Source of the DNA: Metallyticus violacea | Taxonomy: Eukaryota > Arthropoda > Insecta > Mantodea > Metallyticidae | DNA length: 64,000 bases | Assembly: GCA_030762175.1 (NCBI GenBank) | Contig: CM060846.1 | Coordinates: 181,572,541-181,636,540 of the forward strand | Direction: 5' to 3' | Part shown: piece after piece, positions 25,697 through 39,574 of the stretch | Numbering within the stretch: position 1 is the first letter of the stretch | How the letters are laid out: each line of letters starts with the position of its first letter | The notes under the pieces: generated by a model | Told to the model about the DNA's origin: nothing | What the model saw: the letters and a program-made list of their open reading frames with translations, nothing else | Database searches by the model: none | Program-made: the position numbers and the translations under genes

Positions 25697-28600
25697 TCAC
25701 ACCTTGCTCCAAAAACCACAAAAAGGGATAAAACGGAGCACACGCTCAACAGCAACCACATCATTTGCAAGTAAGTCCTCAATAGAGGAGAGCAAACCTG
25801 GGCTATTTCTAAAAGCTGTCAGATGATGACAATCAATTAAAATGTGACGCACTGTAAAGGGGTGATCACAGTGAGGGCAAGCTGGAGCGGGTTGACCATT
25901 AAAAAGGTGAGAGTGGCTAAAACGGCAATGCCCAATTCTAAGATGAGCTAAAATTACTTCTTCGCGACGAACAGCGCGAGAAGAAGTCGACCAGTTAAAA
26001 GGGGCGGATTTACATTCACGGAGCTTATTAGTTGGGAGTAATTCCCACTCCTCGCGCCAGCGCGAAAAACTGGCTCTACGTAAAGAATGTATAAGATCCC
26101 CGAAATAAAAACGCTGCTCGTACTCAGAAGGGTCTAAAAGAGCGGATTTAGCTGCAACTTCTGTGGGTTCATTACCTGGGAGTCCGACGTGCCCAGGCAC
26201 CCATAGCAGTGTTACCCTGACGCCAGCGTCGGAAAGGGGTAAAACTACATTCTGGACCATCTGTACAAGAGGGTGGAGGTTGTACAGATTTCTAAAACTT
26301 AAAATGGCACTCAAAGAGTCGGAACATATAACACTGTTCCCTAGCCCCTGATCAGAAATAAATAAAACCGCCCGAAAGATAGCATAAAGCTCCGCCATAA
26401 AATAAGATGTTGCAACGTCAAGACCTTATGTAAAACTTGCCCCATTAAAAACAAAAGCACATCCTACACCTGTGTCACATTTAGAGCCGTCGGTATAGAT
26501 ACATTTCCAGCCATTAAAAGAGGAATTGATCTCGCTAAAAGAAAAATGAATAATACGTGCTGCGGTCGAAGATTTCGGACAGGACGTAAGCCCGATATGA
26601 ACGGGAGCCTCTGCTAAAATCCAGGGGAGAGAAAAAATTTCCCCGGCTAAGAAAAAAGCAAGTAACTCAATTTCCAACGTCCGTAAAATCTCCCGAAAAA
26701 GAAAGCCAGCAGGCTTAGGAGTAAAAGAACGAGCAGCACAAAAACGATCAAAAGACCCATTAAAAACGGCCCATTCGTGGGATGACGAGGTTGCGCAGCT
26801 AAGCGACAACCGTACGCAGGCAGTAAAACACCCTACGATAAAACAAAGGAGGTTCTCCAGACTCCGCACATAAACTCAACACAGGACTGGTGGGGAATGT
26901 TCCAATGCCAACACGGATACCCAAGTGAAGAATCGGGTTAAGCCGACGAAGGACAGAAGGTCGCGCTGATCCGTAAACCACACAGCCATAATCCAGTTAA
27001 GAGCGGATGAGTGAGCGATAAAAGCGTGAAGGAACAGTCCGGTCATCTCCCCAAGATGTGCCACTTAAAACACGTAAAATACAAAGAGAACGTTCACACT
27101 TGCATCTGAGTTGTGCTATATGCGATGACCAGCATAATTTCCTATCGAACACCAAGCCAAGGAACCTAACTTCGTCTGCGAAAGAGAGTGCGATTGGGCC
27201 AAGATGGAGCGAAGGTGGAGGATACTCCTTGTGGCGCCAGAAATACATGCAGACGGCTTTCTTCTGCGGAGAAACGGAACCCGTGAGAAACACTCCAAGC
27301 GTGAAGGCGGTCGAGACAGCATTGGAGGCGGCGCACCAAGAGACAGGTTCTCCGAAGGGAAAGATAGATGGCAAAAGAGTCTACAAACAATGATGATTGT
27401 ATTCCCGGCGGTAAACACTCGGTGATAGAGTTAATCGCAATGGCAAACAGTGTGCAACTAAGTACCGAGCCCTGAGGTACACCGTTCTCTTGAATAAAAT
27501 TAGATGATAAAACTGATCCCACGCGAACATTAAAAACCCGGTCTTTCATAAATTCCTGAATAAAAATAGACATACGCCCACGTATGTTCCAATCGTGAAG
27601 CGTTCGGAGGATACCGCCTCTCCAGCAAGTATCATACGCTTTCTCCAGATCAAAAAATACAGCAACCGTTTGGCACTTCCGAATAAAACCGTCCATTATG
27701 TGGGTCGAAAGAGATACAAGATGGTCGACAGAGGAGCGGTGACGACGAAAACCGCACTGAGTGTTCGTCAATAGATGTCTCGACTCTAAACACCACATAA
27801 GCCGCCCGTTAATCATGCGTTGCAACACCTTGCAGACGCAGCTGGTGAGGGAAATCGGACGGTAACTGGAAGGAAGATGTGGGTCCTTTCCAGGCTTAGG
27901 TATAGGAATGACGGTGGCCAATCGCCAAGCGTTGGGAAATGTGCCATGACACCAAATAAAATTAAAAGTTCGTAATAAAAAAGCTTTGCCTTCCGCTGAT
28001 AAATGCTGCAACATAGCAACAGGAATGTCATCTGGCCCCGGTGCGCAATGTCGAGAGGTGGAAAGGGCATGCTCCAGTTCCCTGGCGGTAAAAGGAACGT
28101 TGTAGCTCTCCTGATGGTCGGAGGCAAATGTAAAACTTTTCCTCTCAACCTGCTCCCTTAATGCGCGAAATGTGGCCGGGTAATTGGCGGAGCTCGAAAC
28201 ATCAGCGAAGGTTCGCCCTAAAACATTGGCAACGTCAGTCGGAGTAGTGAGCACTCGATTTAAAATCCTAAGATCGGGTATAGGTGTAAACCTTGGTTTG
28301 CCAGCAACGCGGTGTAGCCGTTCCCAAACTGTGGATGAAGGCGTTGTGCGGTTAAAAGAAGAGGTAATAGAAATCCAAGAAGCCTCTTTGCTATCCTTAA
28401 TGACTCGGCGGCATTTGGCGCGAAGTTGTTTGTAGCAAATCATATTTGCTGAAGTAGGGTGGCGACGAAAATCTCGGAGAGCACATCGGCGTGCACGCAA
28501 TGCATCCCGGCACGCATCGGTCCCCCAGGGAACCGGTAAGCGTCTGGGGTGACAAGACGACCGGGGAATAGCCTTATCTGCGGCTGTTATGATGACCGTA

Positions 28601-28770
28601 CGGAGGTGCTCGATCGCGATGTCGATAGATGGAAATTCACACCCTGAAAATTCTGCCAAAGATCGATAGACAGGCCAATTTGCCTTTTCAATGAGCCATT
28701 TTGGCGCGCGCTGTGAATGTGCGTTTGAAGAGCGTACATGGATCTGACACGGAAAGTGGTCACTGGAATA
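25697..28770 (-). pseudogene. ORF2 of LINE B: RT, RNase H and C-terminal Cys/His motif
   Basis: A near-continuous ORF2 product from the endonuclease C-terminus (SSDHFPC, about 28,760) to the stop at 25,697. The RT core reads PIPKPGKDPHLPSSYRPISL (motif 1-2), FFDLEKAYD (motif A), NGVPQGSVLS (motif B) and FVDSFA, where the family should have FxDD (motif C). The second catalytic Asp is therefore replaced by Ser. Frameshifts follow near 27,170 and around 26,870-27,060. RNase H has IYTDGSK, AELYAI and CSDSLSA, but the fourth acidic site is Glu (GNEPTEVAAK). One in-frame TAA (about 26,426) lies between the first and second RNase H motifs. A CPHCDHPFTVRHILIDC motif closes the protein. It is the best-preserved RT/RNase H in the window but inactive. 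Confidence 0.92.
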
Positions 28771-31134
28771 TATTCCCACCGAATTCTTACGCTTCTGGAG
28801 AATTAGTGATTTGTTCTACACTTTCTTATTCAAACTACTTCATGGGAAGGAAACTAAAGGGGCAAGACCATGAAATTTTTGTGGCTAAATTACTTTTTGG
28901 TTTAAATTATGAAATTTCCTAATTGTACAACTATCCACAATTTGTAGCCGGAAAATAATGGTGCGTGGGCGAAATTAATTATGATAGTCTCACGTTGGCA
29001 TCCAATATGGAGCAGGATTAATTAGAGGGAGTGGATTTCGATTGGGTGTGTACGGTGGATGATTTTGTTGTTAGCTGCTGGTCGTGGTCTCGTTGTTTTC
29101 CCAGCTGCTCACTAATGACGTCTGTTCCAATTCTGTTGAGTTGGGTCTCAGGGTCCACTGGAGTGTTTCATCGATCAGTTTATACCCACGGGAACGAGAA
29201 ATGTATTGCCCAAAAGATACACCTTAGTGACTTGTTCCAAATATTTTGTTCACATATAAAATACTGGGAGTTACTTCCTGACTGCTTGCCGCTGACTACA
29301 ATACTCACTGTTAGCTAATTATTCTTCATGAATAAAACAGTCCAGAATAATAATCAAGAATAACCTAGAATCACTTAAAGTCACCCGGATTTACTTAAAA
29401 TGCCTTAGACTGACCTAGAATGACTTAGAATGCCCAGAGTGACTTAGAGTGAACTAGATTGCTGAGAGTGCCTTCGACTGCTTTTGAATGACTTAGACTG
29501 CCCTCGACTGGCCAACTTCTGATCCAGTACTCCGATTTTCTATAACAACGCCACGCTTCTTGCTAAATTAAATTCCCTCGTTTATTATCCTATTCCTGAG
29601 CTATATGTTCACCATTGGATATCTTAAAATATGTATTGTATCGCTAAGTTCTTCTCATTCGTTGATTTTAATTAGATGCCCATTGGCTAAAATTATTTTC
29701 CCCCTTCTGATCTACAATAACTTCCCACAAACGTGAATTTTCCTAGAGCAGCCTGTCATAAATTTCGGCACTTTCCTTACATGTTGATTTCTAAAGTAAC
29801 AACTTTTGCCTCCGTTAGTAATGGATTGCCAAATGTTCTCAGAGATAACACACGCATTTACTTTAGCGTACTTACTCTTGAAATAGGCGGCATAATACTT
29901 TGTACCCCCGGCTTGCATGTAATAAAACGTTTTCGTCTCCGTTATGACATTTCCATTTCGTTTTAAATTATTTCCATGTCTTATTTTGTTCAAATACTGT
30001 CCCGTTACGGCCATGTGTTTTTCTTCTTTGCGAACTGTCTAAGTATTCCCTGGGCAGAAGTTTCGTTACCCGACAAAGAATATTTTACCCTTTTGTATTT
30101 CAAACTAAGGAAGGGTTCAACGGAGGAGGTGTCAGTCAGCTATATAGCTCTATCACTTTCTAACACCCTTTACCTAAATGTACACAAAATCCTTTTGTAA
30201 GTTACAATCACCTGTCACACGACATACATACAAGTCACAAATTATATAAACTCCTGTTAAATCTACCTCTAAATTATTGCATTATACATATACATAATAA
30301 ACGTCCTTATCAAATCAATACTTTAATAAATATTAGTTTGCACCTTCATGTAATTAATTTAATAAAGATAGCCTTATTTCCGGCTGCAAACTTGTGGAAG
30401 TTTTTCAAGTTAACTGCGGTATCCACCGTTATAAAACACAAGATAGAGCCAATAACGAGAGATAGGGCGCACCATATTTCAAATTTTACCATGAACAAAA
30501 GTCCCATTAAGGTATCAGAATTTTCTATAGTCCTAATACCAAAATTAAGGAAACTAATATTAATTTCAAAAATTCCCCTTCGGAGAAATTGTACAGTGCG
30601 GTATTCTTGAGTATGTATGTATGATAAAGTACGGAAGTCAATGACAGATTGTTATCTGATAATGAAGCTGAAATGGATGTACAGCTGTTACACCATATGC
30701 ATAAGGTTTTGCCTTTCTGCAGCTTGTTTACATGTGCTGTAAATTTTCTCTATTTTCTGCAACATTTTACGCAAGATGTAAGGAGAAACCTGAGGTAGAT
30801 TCCTTCTCATTGCTTCTGGCAGTTTTGATCATTCTGTTTTGTGGTCGCCCATCAATGTTCCCGTTCTTTCACATTTCTTCACGACACACTGCGAATAAAC
30901 GTTTACTGATGAATTTCGCCAATAAATATTAAATATATTGGACACTGAACTCGAATCAGTTTTTCTGTACGTACGGAAAATAAAAGCACATTGTTGCACA
31001 GTGTAATGAGTTCTACAGCCTGTTGTGTATTTCGTGTAATACAAAGGCACTATCAGTGCTGGCTATTCCATTATCATAGCTCAATCATTAGCGTCGAGCT
31101 GCTACCAACAATAGCGAATACGCAACAGTCCTTA
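28771..31134. other. AT-rich stretch with one minisatellite
   Basis: No coding frame of recognisable type was seen. A degenerate ~10-bp tandem repeat occupies about 29,358-29,516. Confidence 0.5.
29358..29516. repeat. Degenerate short-unit minisatellite
   Basis: Repeated variants of TGACTTAGAA / TGCCTTAGAC at roughly 10-bp spacing, with most units diverged. Confidence 0.7.
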
Positions 31135-31242
31135 AGAAACATACACAATACCTAGGGTGGAGAGTACCTCTCTTGTCTTTTCGTAACCAGAAACATACAC
31201 AATACCTAGGGTGGAGAGTACCTCTCTTGTCTTTTCGTAACC
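31135..31242. repeat. Perfect 54-bp tandem duplication
   Basis: The unit starting AGAAACATACACAATACC occurs twice head to tail (31,135-31,188 and 31,189-31,242) without a mismatch. This implies a recent event or an assembly artefact. Confidence 0.95.
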
Positions 31243-31840
31243 AAGATTTTATACACTAAAGAATATCGCGATCAAATTTGTGCAAAAGAAATTGGGGAAA
31301 TTATTTGCTTACAGAAATCAAAACACTTTACTAACGTTTCCGATAGTTTTAATGCATACTAATTACCGAAATTATGATTTTGCAGAGGCGGTTGATTTCT
31401 TGTAATTTTTTCAGATTTTTGCTACCTGAAAATTCCATCAAAAAAAAAAAAACTAAATGTACACTGACAAAAAAGAAATTGTACTAAAAAGGAAAAAAAA
31501 TTACATACATTTGGAATTTTAACACATAAAAAATTTAATATAGCTCATTCCACCAACTCTTTAACAAATTCAAAGGCGGCACCAAATTATTGTTTGACAG
31601 TTTTTATATTAAAATAAATTTTGAAATAATTATAAAATATATTGGGAATGCACCACTAGGACTTTGACCTGCGGACGCGGGGAATTGTCAGTGTGTTAAA
31701 ATGCCTAGATATCTCCTCATATTCACACCCACCAAAGAGAGAAAAACAGAGAGCAAAAAAATTCGACACGATTAAAAATTATTTGTTCCAAACCGCCGGA
31801 TTTCATAAATATTACAAACCTAAAATGATACTACACATCG
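31243..31840. other. AT-rich stretch left of the inverted repeat
   Basis: No gene or repeat was recognised. Confidence 0.5.
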
Positions 31841-33608
31841 CATTGTCACACAGTACATACATATGACACTAGCGCTTGGTTTTATCCCTCCAGTAGACCG
31901 ATCTAGTCGGTCGGAAAGAGACTGCTGTCTGGAATTAACGCCCAAATGTCATTGATATTTGAAATCATTACAAAGCAGCAATGTTCAATCATCAACGCAA
32001 CCACTATATCATTGAGGGGTAATGTAACCGTTTTAAGCTGTCATCTTCTTCGAAAAAAACGGGGTAACACTGAGACTTAGGGGAGTATTCTTATTAAGGA
32101 AGCCTGGGAAAGCCAAAGCCGCCTCTAAAAGAATGTGGTATATCTTACAGGTCAGAATAAGTATAATAGCAATGGTGTATGTAGCACAGACTAATAAAGT
32201 TAATTAGATACCTACGTACTTTGAGCCAAAAATTTATCAGAAAACTATTTATGAACAAAGTCTTGTAAAATCTGTTCATTGGTAGTCTAATATAATAATA
32301 ATTGCTTATAATTTCTTGGTAATATCGTAAATAAAAATAAACTTCATTGGTCATTTCTTTTCCGTTATCAAAGCTTTTGGAAAAACATGTAGGAATTGCC
32401 GTGAAACGATTCGAGTATTGAGAAAACATATATATAAAGAGAAAGACAATTCTGGATTTAAAATTCCAGGAAATAGCTTTTGCAGAAGTTATCTTAATGA
32501 TAATAATAAATAATTCTTATCCGCGAATGTACAGAGCGAAGAAAATAATATGAAATTATTGTTTAAATCACATAAATGTGTAATAATTTGGAAGTGACCG
32601 CTTACATTTTAGATTCTATTTAATAAAATTGTTTTGTTAATTTATGCTAATAAATATGTGCGAGTCTAGTGTTTAGTTATTTTATATCAATTTCATGAAG
32701 AAAAGTAATTACAATTTAGAAATTATTTTATAATTGCAACGATTTATATGAATTATTTAAATATAATCTTTTAAGCAGTATAAATTCATCAGTAGTAATT
32801 ATGAAGATTTTTTTTTGTAAAAATTCAAACTAAAACCAGCAATGTTCATCGTTTCCCATAGAAATTAAGAAGTTGCATTTCAAAAGTGCATACAATTCCT
32901 GTATTAAATATATTGTAGCAATGAAGTTACTCCTAAGTTTGTAGAATATGATACATTTCAGGCAGTAAATACTTTTGAAAATGTTTTATGCAAATTTAGT
33001 CAAAGAAGTTTGGTCTATATTTAAATATGACAATATTTAAAAATTGCAAATTGTACTCGTTACTATATGCTTAAAATGTGAGCTTATAACAAAATATAAA
33101 TTATGAATAATATTAATCTTAGGATTAAGAAGTTTCTTTCATCAAAGGAAAATTCTACGAATATTGGAGTTTAAGATACTTAATTAAGTATAAATTACTG
33201 ATTAACATTTTAAGACAGAATTTTTATATTTTTATTCTTCTGCAAAAATTAAAACTTCGGGGTGTTATATAGTGATCTTTGTCTTAAAATCTCATACTAT
33301 TGAACAAAGAGGTGCAATTTGTTCGGAAAAGTTGATAGAATAATTTTCAAAATGACGTACAGACTAACATGACCCGAAAGGAGACAGTTTCCAAATATGA
33401 GAAGCCGTTAGTGGAGTTCAAGGAAAGTTAAATACCGGTGATTGCGGCGTTCAATATGATCCCTCTAGCCCACTCTCCCCTGTAGCCCTCAAAGGGGGTG
33501 ATGAATATTAAAAATATCCAGACCATGCAGTGCTAGCTAGAAAAGTAAGGTATTCAACATCCGCCCTGATATAACACAAGATGGAGGAATTAGAGATATA
33601 GATATAAA
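31841..33608 (+). repeat. Left arm of a large imperfect inverted repeat
   Basis: This 1.77-kb segment matches the reverse complement of 37,601-41,168 along nearly its whole length. Landmarks: CATTGTCACACAGTACAT at 31,841 pairs with 41,151-41,168; TTCTTATTAAGGAAG near 32,088 pairs with the segment near 40,845; TTTATATGAATTATTT near 32,744 pairs with the segment near 40,615; GATAGAATAATTTTCAAA near 33,334 pairs with the segment near 37,868; ATATCCAGACCATG near 33,514 pairs with the segment near 37,690. By eye the matching blocks are roughly 75-90% identical with many small indels. No protein is encoded here that I recognise. Confidence 0.85.
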
Positions 33609-35431
33609 AGGGGTCATAGGCAGAGAGTATCTCAAACTAAGATGCGGTTGAAAGTAACTTTCAGAATTCCTGTTGATTGAATGTGTCCTAACAGAGAATT
33701 CCGGTTGGCTGATTGTGTGGTGACCCCTCGCAGGAATCATATATACTGCAGTAGCTCCTGATCTGCTAAATATTCCAGGAACCCCTCTTTTGCTTTGGCC
33801 ACCCAAAGTAAATTGGGTAATCACGGTTGCAGTATGCCATTTGGGAGTGCTTTAGGCTTGTATCATGCTGGCAGGGGTGAAGTTCTCAAGCGATGTTTGT
33901 TGCTAGAAGGGTGGTGAGCCCCTCTGGTCGCTCGCCGGTTAACTTCGGTTAACGAATGTGTAGGCCTGTGCTAGGTCAGGTTGACCAACCAGTGAAACTG
34001 GTAGCTCTTCAGTTAGGAATGGCGCTTATTGGCATCTCGTTTGCTCCCAGCCGAATGACCAGTGGGGATATATTCTAGTTATCGTCCTAATGTAAAACCC
34101 CATGGACTACCCGGGTGGCCGGGGTAATTGACGACTCAATGGCCAACGCATGGCATCGTAATTCCATCGAGTACTAAATGGCGACAGCACTTACCTATGG
34201 ATTCATGCATGCTACGATTTATTTGGAAAGGAATTGGGTAACCGAGGAGTTTCCTGGTCTTCAAATAGCTGCCAGTTAGCACAACAGTTGGTATTTCCAT
34301 CTATATACAATTGTTTCGAAATCACGTACGAGATTTTTGCTTTTTCAGCAATTCGATCTAGTTATTTCAGATTTATAGACCTTCCCTCTATGCAAAAGAC
34401 TGACTCCATTCCGATTCGATTATTACTGTGTAACAAGGAAAGAATCCGACCTCGGTTGCTTCTATTTATTGCCTCGTATTCTTTTTTGATTCTGTGGACG
34501 ATTGTTGCCTTGTATTACGACGTTATTGGTCCAACATTGCAAATGTCTCCAATTGGAGGTCACTTCCTGGGCTCTACCTTCTACCGCCAGCCTTATACGG
34601 AACTTTTGGTCACGATGTTAATACCTAATATAATGTCGCCTCGCCGAGCAGGCATGTAAGAGGGGATAGCGCCCGTACTACCTTCTATTCCAATACCGGG
34701 AAATACGCTCTTTTCTTGTCATATTTCACCACATTATATTCGGTAGCATTCTTCAGGTTAGGAACAAATTATGTTTGAACATTTTAAAAGTAAATGTGGG
34801 ACGAAAAGGAAACAAACATACAACGCGTGTTCATAAAAGTGGGTTCCTCGTGAGTGCTACACTCAACACCAAAATTGGTCCTCTGATGTTCGCACTCACA
34901 GTGATGAGGCAAAGGAATCCAATTGCCTTCAGTAAGTCAACAGTTCAACAAAAGTCCTCTTACTAGCCTGTCATGTTCCATAGGATACGATCGCATCTTA
35001 CTTGGTAATCCATTGCTGCGAGTTGTGCCCCTACCTAGCTTCCATTTACAGTGTGACATAGGAAGATAAAAACCAGCAGAACGAAGATATGTTTTAAAAT
35101 GTGACTCAAACCGGCAAACTATGGAGATGCAAGGAAATCTATGGCGATTCGGGATTGCTTCGCCGCGTAGCCAATAAGTGAATCGCTGCTGGGAATTAGA
35201 TTTAGAGCTCAGAGTGCTGTACTGGTAAGAAACAAAGGGATATAAAAGTTTCCAACTTGTGCCTATCTTTACGTTACGTGAAGGAAGGTAAAAACGATAA
35301 CTCGTACCAACAGAATAAATGTGCTTATTCCTTCATAAGTAGCATTTCCGAGTACAGAAAAATTCTGTACTTGAAAGATATCTTTAGTGGGATTAAACTT
35401 TTTTTAAATATTTACTTTACTGTAATTTATA
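33609..35431. other. Left part of the inverted-repeat spacer, unknown content
   Basis: A GC-richer part (33,840-34,200) holds several small hairpins, such as GGTCAGGTTGACC and CCAGTGAAACTGG near 33,976-34,003. A 141-codon frame (34,234-34,659) has no domain I recognise and no repeat relationship in the window. It may belong to an unidentified transposon or retroelement leader. Confidence 0.35.
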
Positions 35432-36267
35432 CCGAGGGTGTCAAAAATGTATACACACTTTCATCGTAGATATCCATTTAATACATTTCTAAGTTTGGCC
35501 GAAAAACAATAGTAATGTGTAGCATGATGTTCTGTAAACAGATGTGACTCACATGCATTATGATAGCATTGCTACGTGACAGGTAATTGAACAACGAACA
35601 AATGAAACCAAGATTATCGCCAATCAACAAACCATGATTATCGTATGATCTTCTGTAAACAGATATGACTCACCTTGAGTCATACTAGCGTTGCTATAAA
35701 AAAAATGGAGCCATGGAGACGTATGTACAGAACAGAATCGCCAACGCGAATAACAATTGCAGGCATTCAAAACAAAATTGAGACCCATGATACCGCATGC
35801 GATATTTACAAGGGCAAATCGGGAAGACCTCGCACAGCAACAAGCACCTCATCCTCGGCTATAATTGTGGAGCGTTTTGAGCACTTGCCGCAGAAATCTA
35901 CAAATCTAGGACGAAGAGGTCCGATTTAGCTTCCACCGCGTTCTTCGGATCTAACTGCGTTGGACTTCTATCTATGGGGAACTCTTAAGGCCGTAGAAAA
36001 TCAGCTACACTGACAGCTCTTCGGGAAGAAATTGAAACGGCATGTACTGCAATCGCAAAGGACACTTTCGCAAACGTTGTTCAATCTAGTTGAACGTACT
36101 CAGAAATGTATTGACGCCGATGGTGGGAATTTTGAGCAAGTGTTGTTACTGTAAAAGTGTAAGTTGATTAGTGCTCATCATTTTCTGTTTGTGTGAATTC
36201 AGAATTGTTATATTAACAGAGTTTTTTCTTTGCTTGAAATGAGTATACATTTTTTTGGCAGCCTCTG
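35432..36267 (+). mobile_element. Internally deleted Tc1/mariner-superfamily transposon
   Basis: Terminal inverted repeats of about 28 bp lie inside TA dinucleotides: CCGAGGGTGTCAAAAATG on the left, and the reverse complement CAGAGGCTGCCAAAAAAATG on the right. Both continue into GTATAC(A/T)CA. TA target duplication is the Tc1/mariner rule. The element is only 836 bp because most of the transposase gene is gone. It sits in the spacer of the large inverted repeat. Confidence 0.8.
35675..36153 (+). pseudogene. Transposase remnant (Tc1/mariner-like, GRRGPI...DFYLWG type)
   Basis: The first part (to 35,929) has a GRPRTATS-type linker and a PQKST segment typical of the N-terminal DNA-binding region in this arthropod transposase family. 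It then jumps directly to the C-terminal catalytic end: GRRGPI, an in-frame TAG, LPPRSSDLTALDFYLWGTLK, and further downstream AKDTFANVVQ. The middle of the DDE domain, including the first catalytic Asp residues, is missing. A frameshift and more stops follow. It is non-functional; the TIRs could still be recognised in trans. Confidence 0.75.
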
Positions 36268-36374
36268 TATAACATATTATTGACACGTATCTTTTGTATT
36301 GCATTTGCAAATTTAAATTTATGATTTATATCTAATTTTACGGAAAGAATATATTTATTGGCGTTACTAGCTCC

Positions 36375-36618
36375 AAGAACTACTTAACTTTTGTTTTAAA
36401 ACTGACTTTGATTTACGTATAGTGTTATCATTACAGTACTGTATTACTAAGTTTTTCATGATTCTGAGGAAACGGGTTTTCTTTGGTGCTTCCTTCTGGT
36501 GTTCTGCTACAAGAACTGCTTATATTCAATTATGTTTTAAAACTGGCTTTGCTTTACATTTTTCATGATTCTAAGGAAATGGATTTTCTTTGGTGCTTTC
36601 TTCGGGTGTGCTATGTTT
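36375..36618. repeat. Imperfect tandem duplication (~110-136 bp units)
   Basis: AAGAACT.CTTA...GTTTTAAAACTG begins both units (36,375 and 36,511). Both contain TTTTTCATGATTCT and TTTTCTTTGGTGCTT. The second unit lacks about 30 bp. Confidence 0.8.
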
Positions 36619-37290
<672 letters not shown>

Positions 37291-37548
37291 CGTTTATTTA
37301 CGGACGTTCTTTAACACCTCTGGCCATCAATGTCCAATTCAATTCAGAGCTTGAAGGAAAACTCTCGGTTACAGTCTGTCCTTCGGAAGGGTAGTAAAGC
37401 CGTGGGTCCCGTGTCGTACATTTACGGCACGAAAAAGAACCTCAAGCCGGAAAGAAGAGGCCTTGAGCAAAATTTGTCTGCCGTTTCACGCCCTGAATTG
37501 AATGGGACGTGCTCATGACTTGAGATGTTAATTGTCCATAAATAAAAC
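37291..37548. mobile_element. SINE-1 copy d, rearranged as an inverted pair
   Basis: 37,376-37,548 is the 3' part of SINE-1 on the plus strand, including GGGTCCCGTGTCGTACATTT, the CCTCAAGCC box and the tail. 37,291-37,345 is the SINE-1 3' end in the opposite orientation (GTTTATTTACGGACGTTCTT). No tRNA-like head is present. The two outward-pointing 3' ends give a potential hairpin of about 55 bp per arm. Confidence 0.8.
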
Positions 37549-39574
37549 AAATCAAAATTTCAGTCTGCTACAGTTAGATTTTCTTTTTCTGGCCTTGCGT
37601 TTTCTGTCTATATCTCTAAATCCTCCATCTTGTGTTATATGAGGGCGGATGTTGAATGCCTTACTTTTCTAGCTACCACTACATGGTCTGGATATTTTTA
37701 ATACACCCCACACCTTTTGAGCGCGTGCAAGAGAGAGCGCTAAAGGCACCATATTGGACACTGCAATTGTCTGCCTTTAACTTTCCTTGAACTGTACTAA
37801 CGGCTGCTCATGTTTGGAAACTGTCCCCTTTGGTTTCCTGTTACCTTGAACGTCATCTTTGAAAATTATTCTATCAAATTTCCGAAAAAATTGCATGTCT
37901 TTTGTTCCAAAGCGTGTAAAAATTGCTATTTTTCCGTAATATGGCAAAACTTTCAGATATTTATTACGACTCCTCTCGAAGTCATTATGGCGCAATGGAG
38001 AGCATATTGTTTATGCTCTAATTTAATATATTGTATCTTCTTTTCCACCCCATACGACTCCCGGTTACTCGGTGAACAATATGAATGCTGGGATATGTTG
38101 CACGCACGCAGATATTCTTTCAGAGATTTCATTGATTTCCCAAGTTGGGGAGCTTGATTCGCTACAGAAATCTGCTCATAAATGCTGTCCAATATTTCGG
38201 GAAAGAAGCAATGCGTCGTAGGTTCCTTAATCTGTTCAACATCTTCATCCTGTGAGCAGGATGGGCTGGCCGTAAGCTTGGTCATTCGCCTGTACCAGAT
38301 TTAAATTTGGAAACCACGTTGTCACTTTTTCTGTCAATATCGTTGACACTATAGGAAAAAAAAATTAAATCTCGCTTCGTCATTTACATTGCAGCGTTTC
38401 ATGCCTTAAAGTTTAGGTGCAATTTAGAATCTTTTTTGTTTCCAACAATCAAGTATAATATGGCGCCACATTTATTTTAATCATGCTCTCTTTTTCCCAA
38501 CGCTGGATCAAGAGATCGTACGGTATTCACGTGGCTGCTGCAACAGCTTTCAGGGAATGCCAAGAATTTTTACTTAAATTTTTCAATCGCATCTGGTGCA
38601 ATAGACCGTCTCTATGTTGCCACCACCATTCCTATTAAAATTGTCATACAACTGAGCAAAACACCTTGGGCGTGTTCCTTTTGCTTGTGGTTTATAGCTG
38701 TTTTCGTGGGTTTCTCTAAATGTACTTGAAGAACTTTCAATTAAGCTAACATAAAATAGGAATAGTAAGTTTTTCATATATTTAGAGACATTATTTCAAA
38801 ACAAATGGTAGAGGAGCTGTACTTCCAAGATTACCAATACAGTAATGATGCTAAAATAAAACACCGTAAACATACAACGTGTAAAAATGCCACAGTAAAT
38901 TTCATTTTACACAAAATTTCTATTTGGACATTTGTAACCATCAAAGAATCTCTAAAATATACAATATTATAACAAAAAATTTTACTTAAAGCAAGCAATA
39001 TAATGTTGATATATACATCACTTGCAGAACATAAATGATAGGAATTCATTTTTCAGGAAACCATTCGACACCACGTGTATTTCCATTGTAGTCCAATAGT
39101 ACAAGAAGGCAATGCGAATGTAAATGTACAACGAAATCGGTTAGTTGAGCTTATTATATGTTTCTTATTCAGGCGTGCGTGCAAATATAACATTAATGTA
39201 CTGAGTGTTTGAATATATTACATGACAAGCAAAAGTAATGATTAAATTCTATGGGCTTAAAATCAGTCGAGAAATCTTTAGAACGCAAACAAATAAAATA
39301 GACCAGCTTTTAAATGGTCAAATTGTTATGCTTTCTGATTTAGCTTTTGGCGCCGTGAGAGTAACCTACAAGGTCACGTGTTCATTTCCTCTTTCTGCTC
39401 GAAAATGTTCTACTTTACGGAGTTCTGGAATGGATTCCACTGAATTTCTGGAAGAAAATTGGGGAACTGCGAAATAAGTGTCATCCTTCTGATCTGGAAA
39501 TTGTTTTCGTTGTGTTTAAGTTTTAATTAATGTAGCATTGCAGTGAAGAAATCCTGAATAAAATTTTTGTAGCG

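Larger units (their letters stand above)
25190..28770 (-). mobile_element. LINE copy B, 5'-truncated I/Jockey-group retrotransposon
   Basis: A minus-strand insertion. The 3' end lies at 25,190 (tail ...AATAATCATCATC) and the 5' end at about 28,770, inside the end of the endonuclease domain, where similarity to copies D and F stops abruptly. Truncation at the 5' end is the normal outcome of target-primed reverse transcription. The terminal stem-loop is perfect (GGGCGC/GCGCCC, 25,209-25,239). The 3' UTR is unusually long because it carries three tandem repeats. No convincing target-site duplication was found. Confidence 0.93.

Noticed and set aside
27058..27393. Plus-strand frame across LINE B
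   Set aside because: It is the antisense shadow of the LINE ORF2; the minus strand carries the RT motifs.
34234..34659. 141-codon open frame in the inverted-repeat spacer
   Set aside because: It has no domain, no homologous copy in the window and no gene signals. It is long for AT-rich DNA but not beyond chance in a GC-richer patch.
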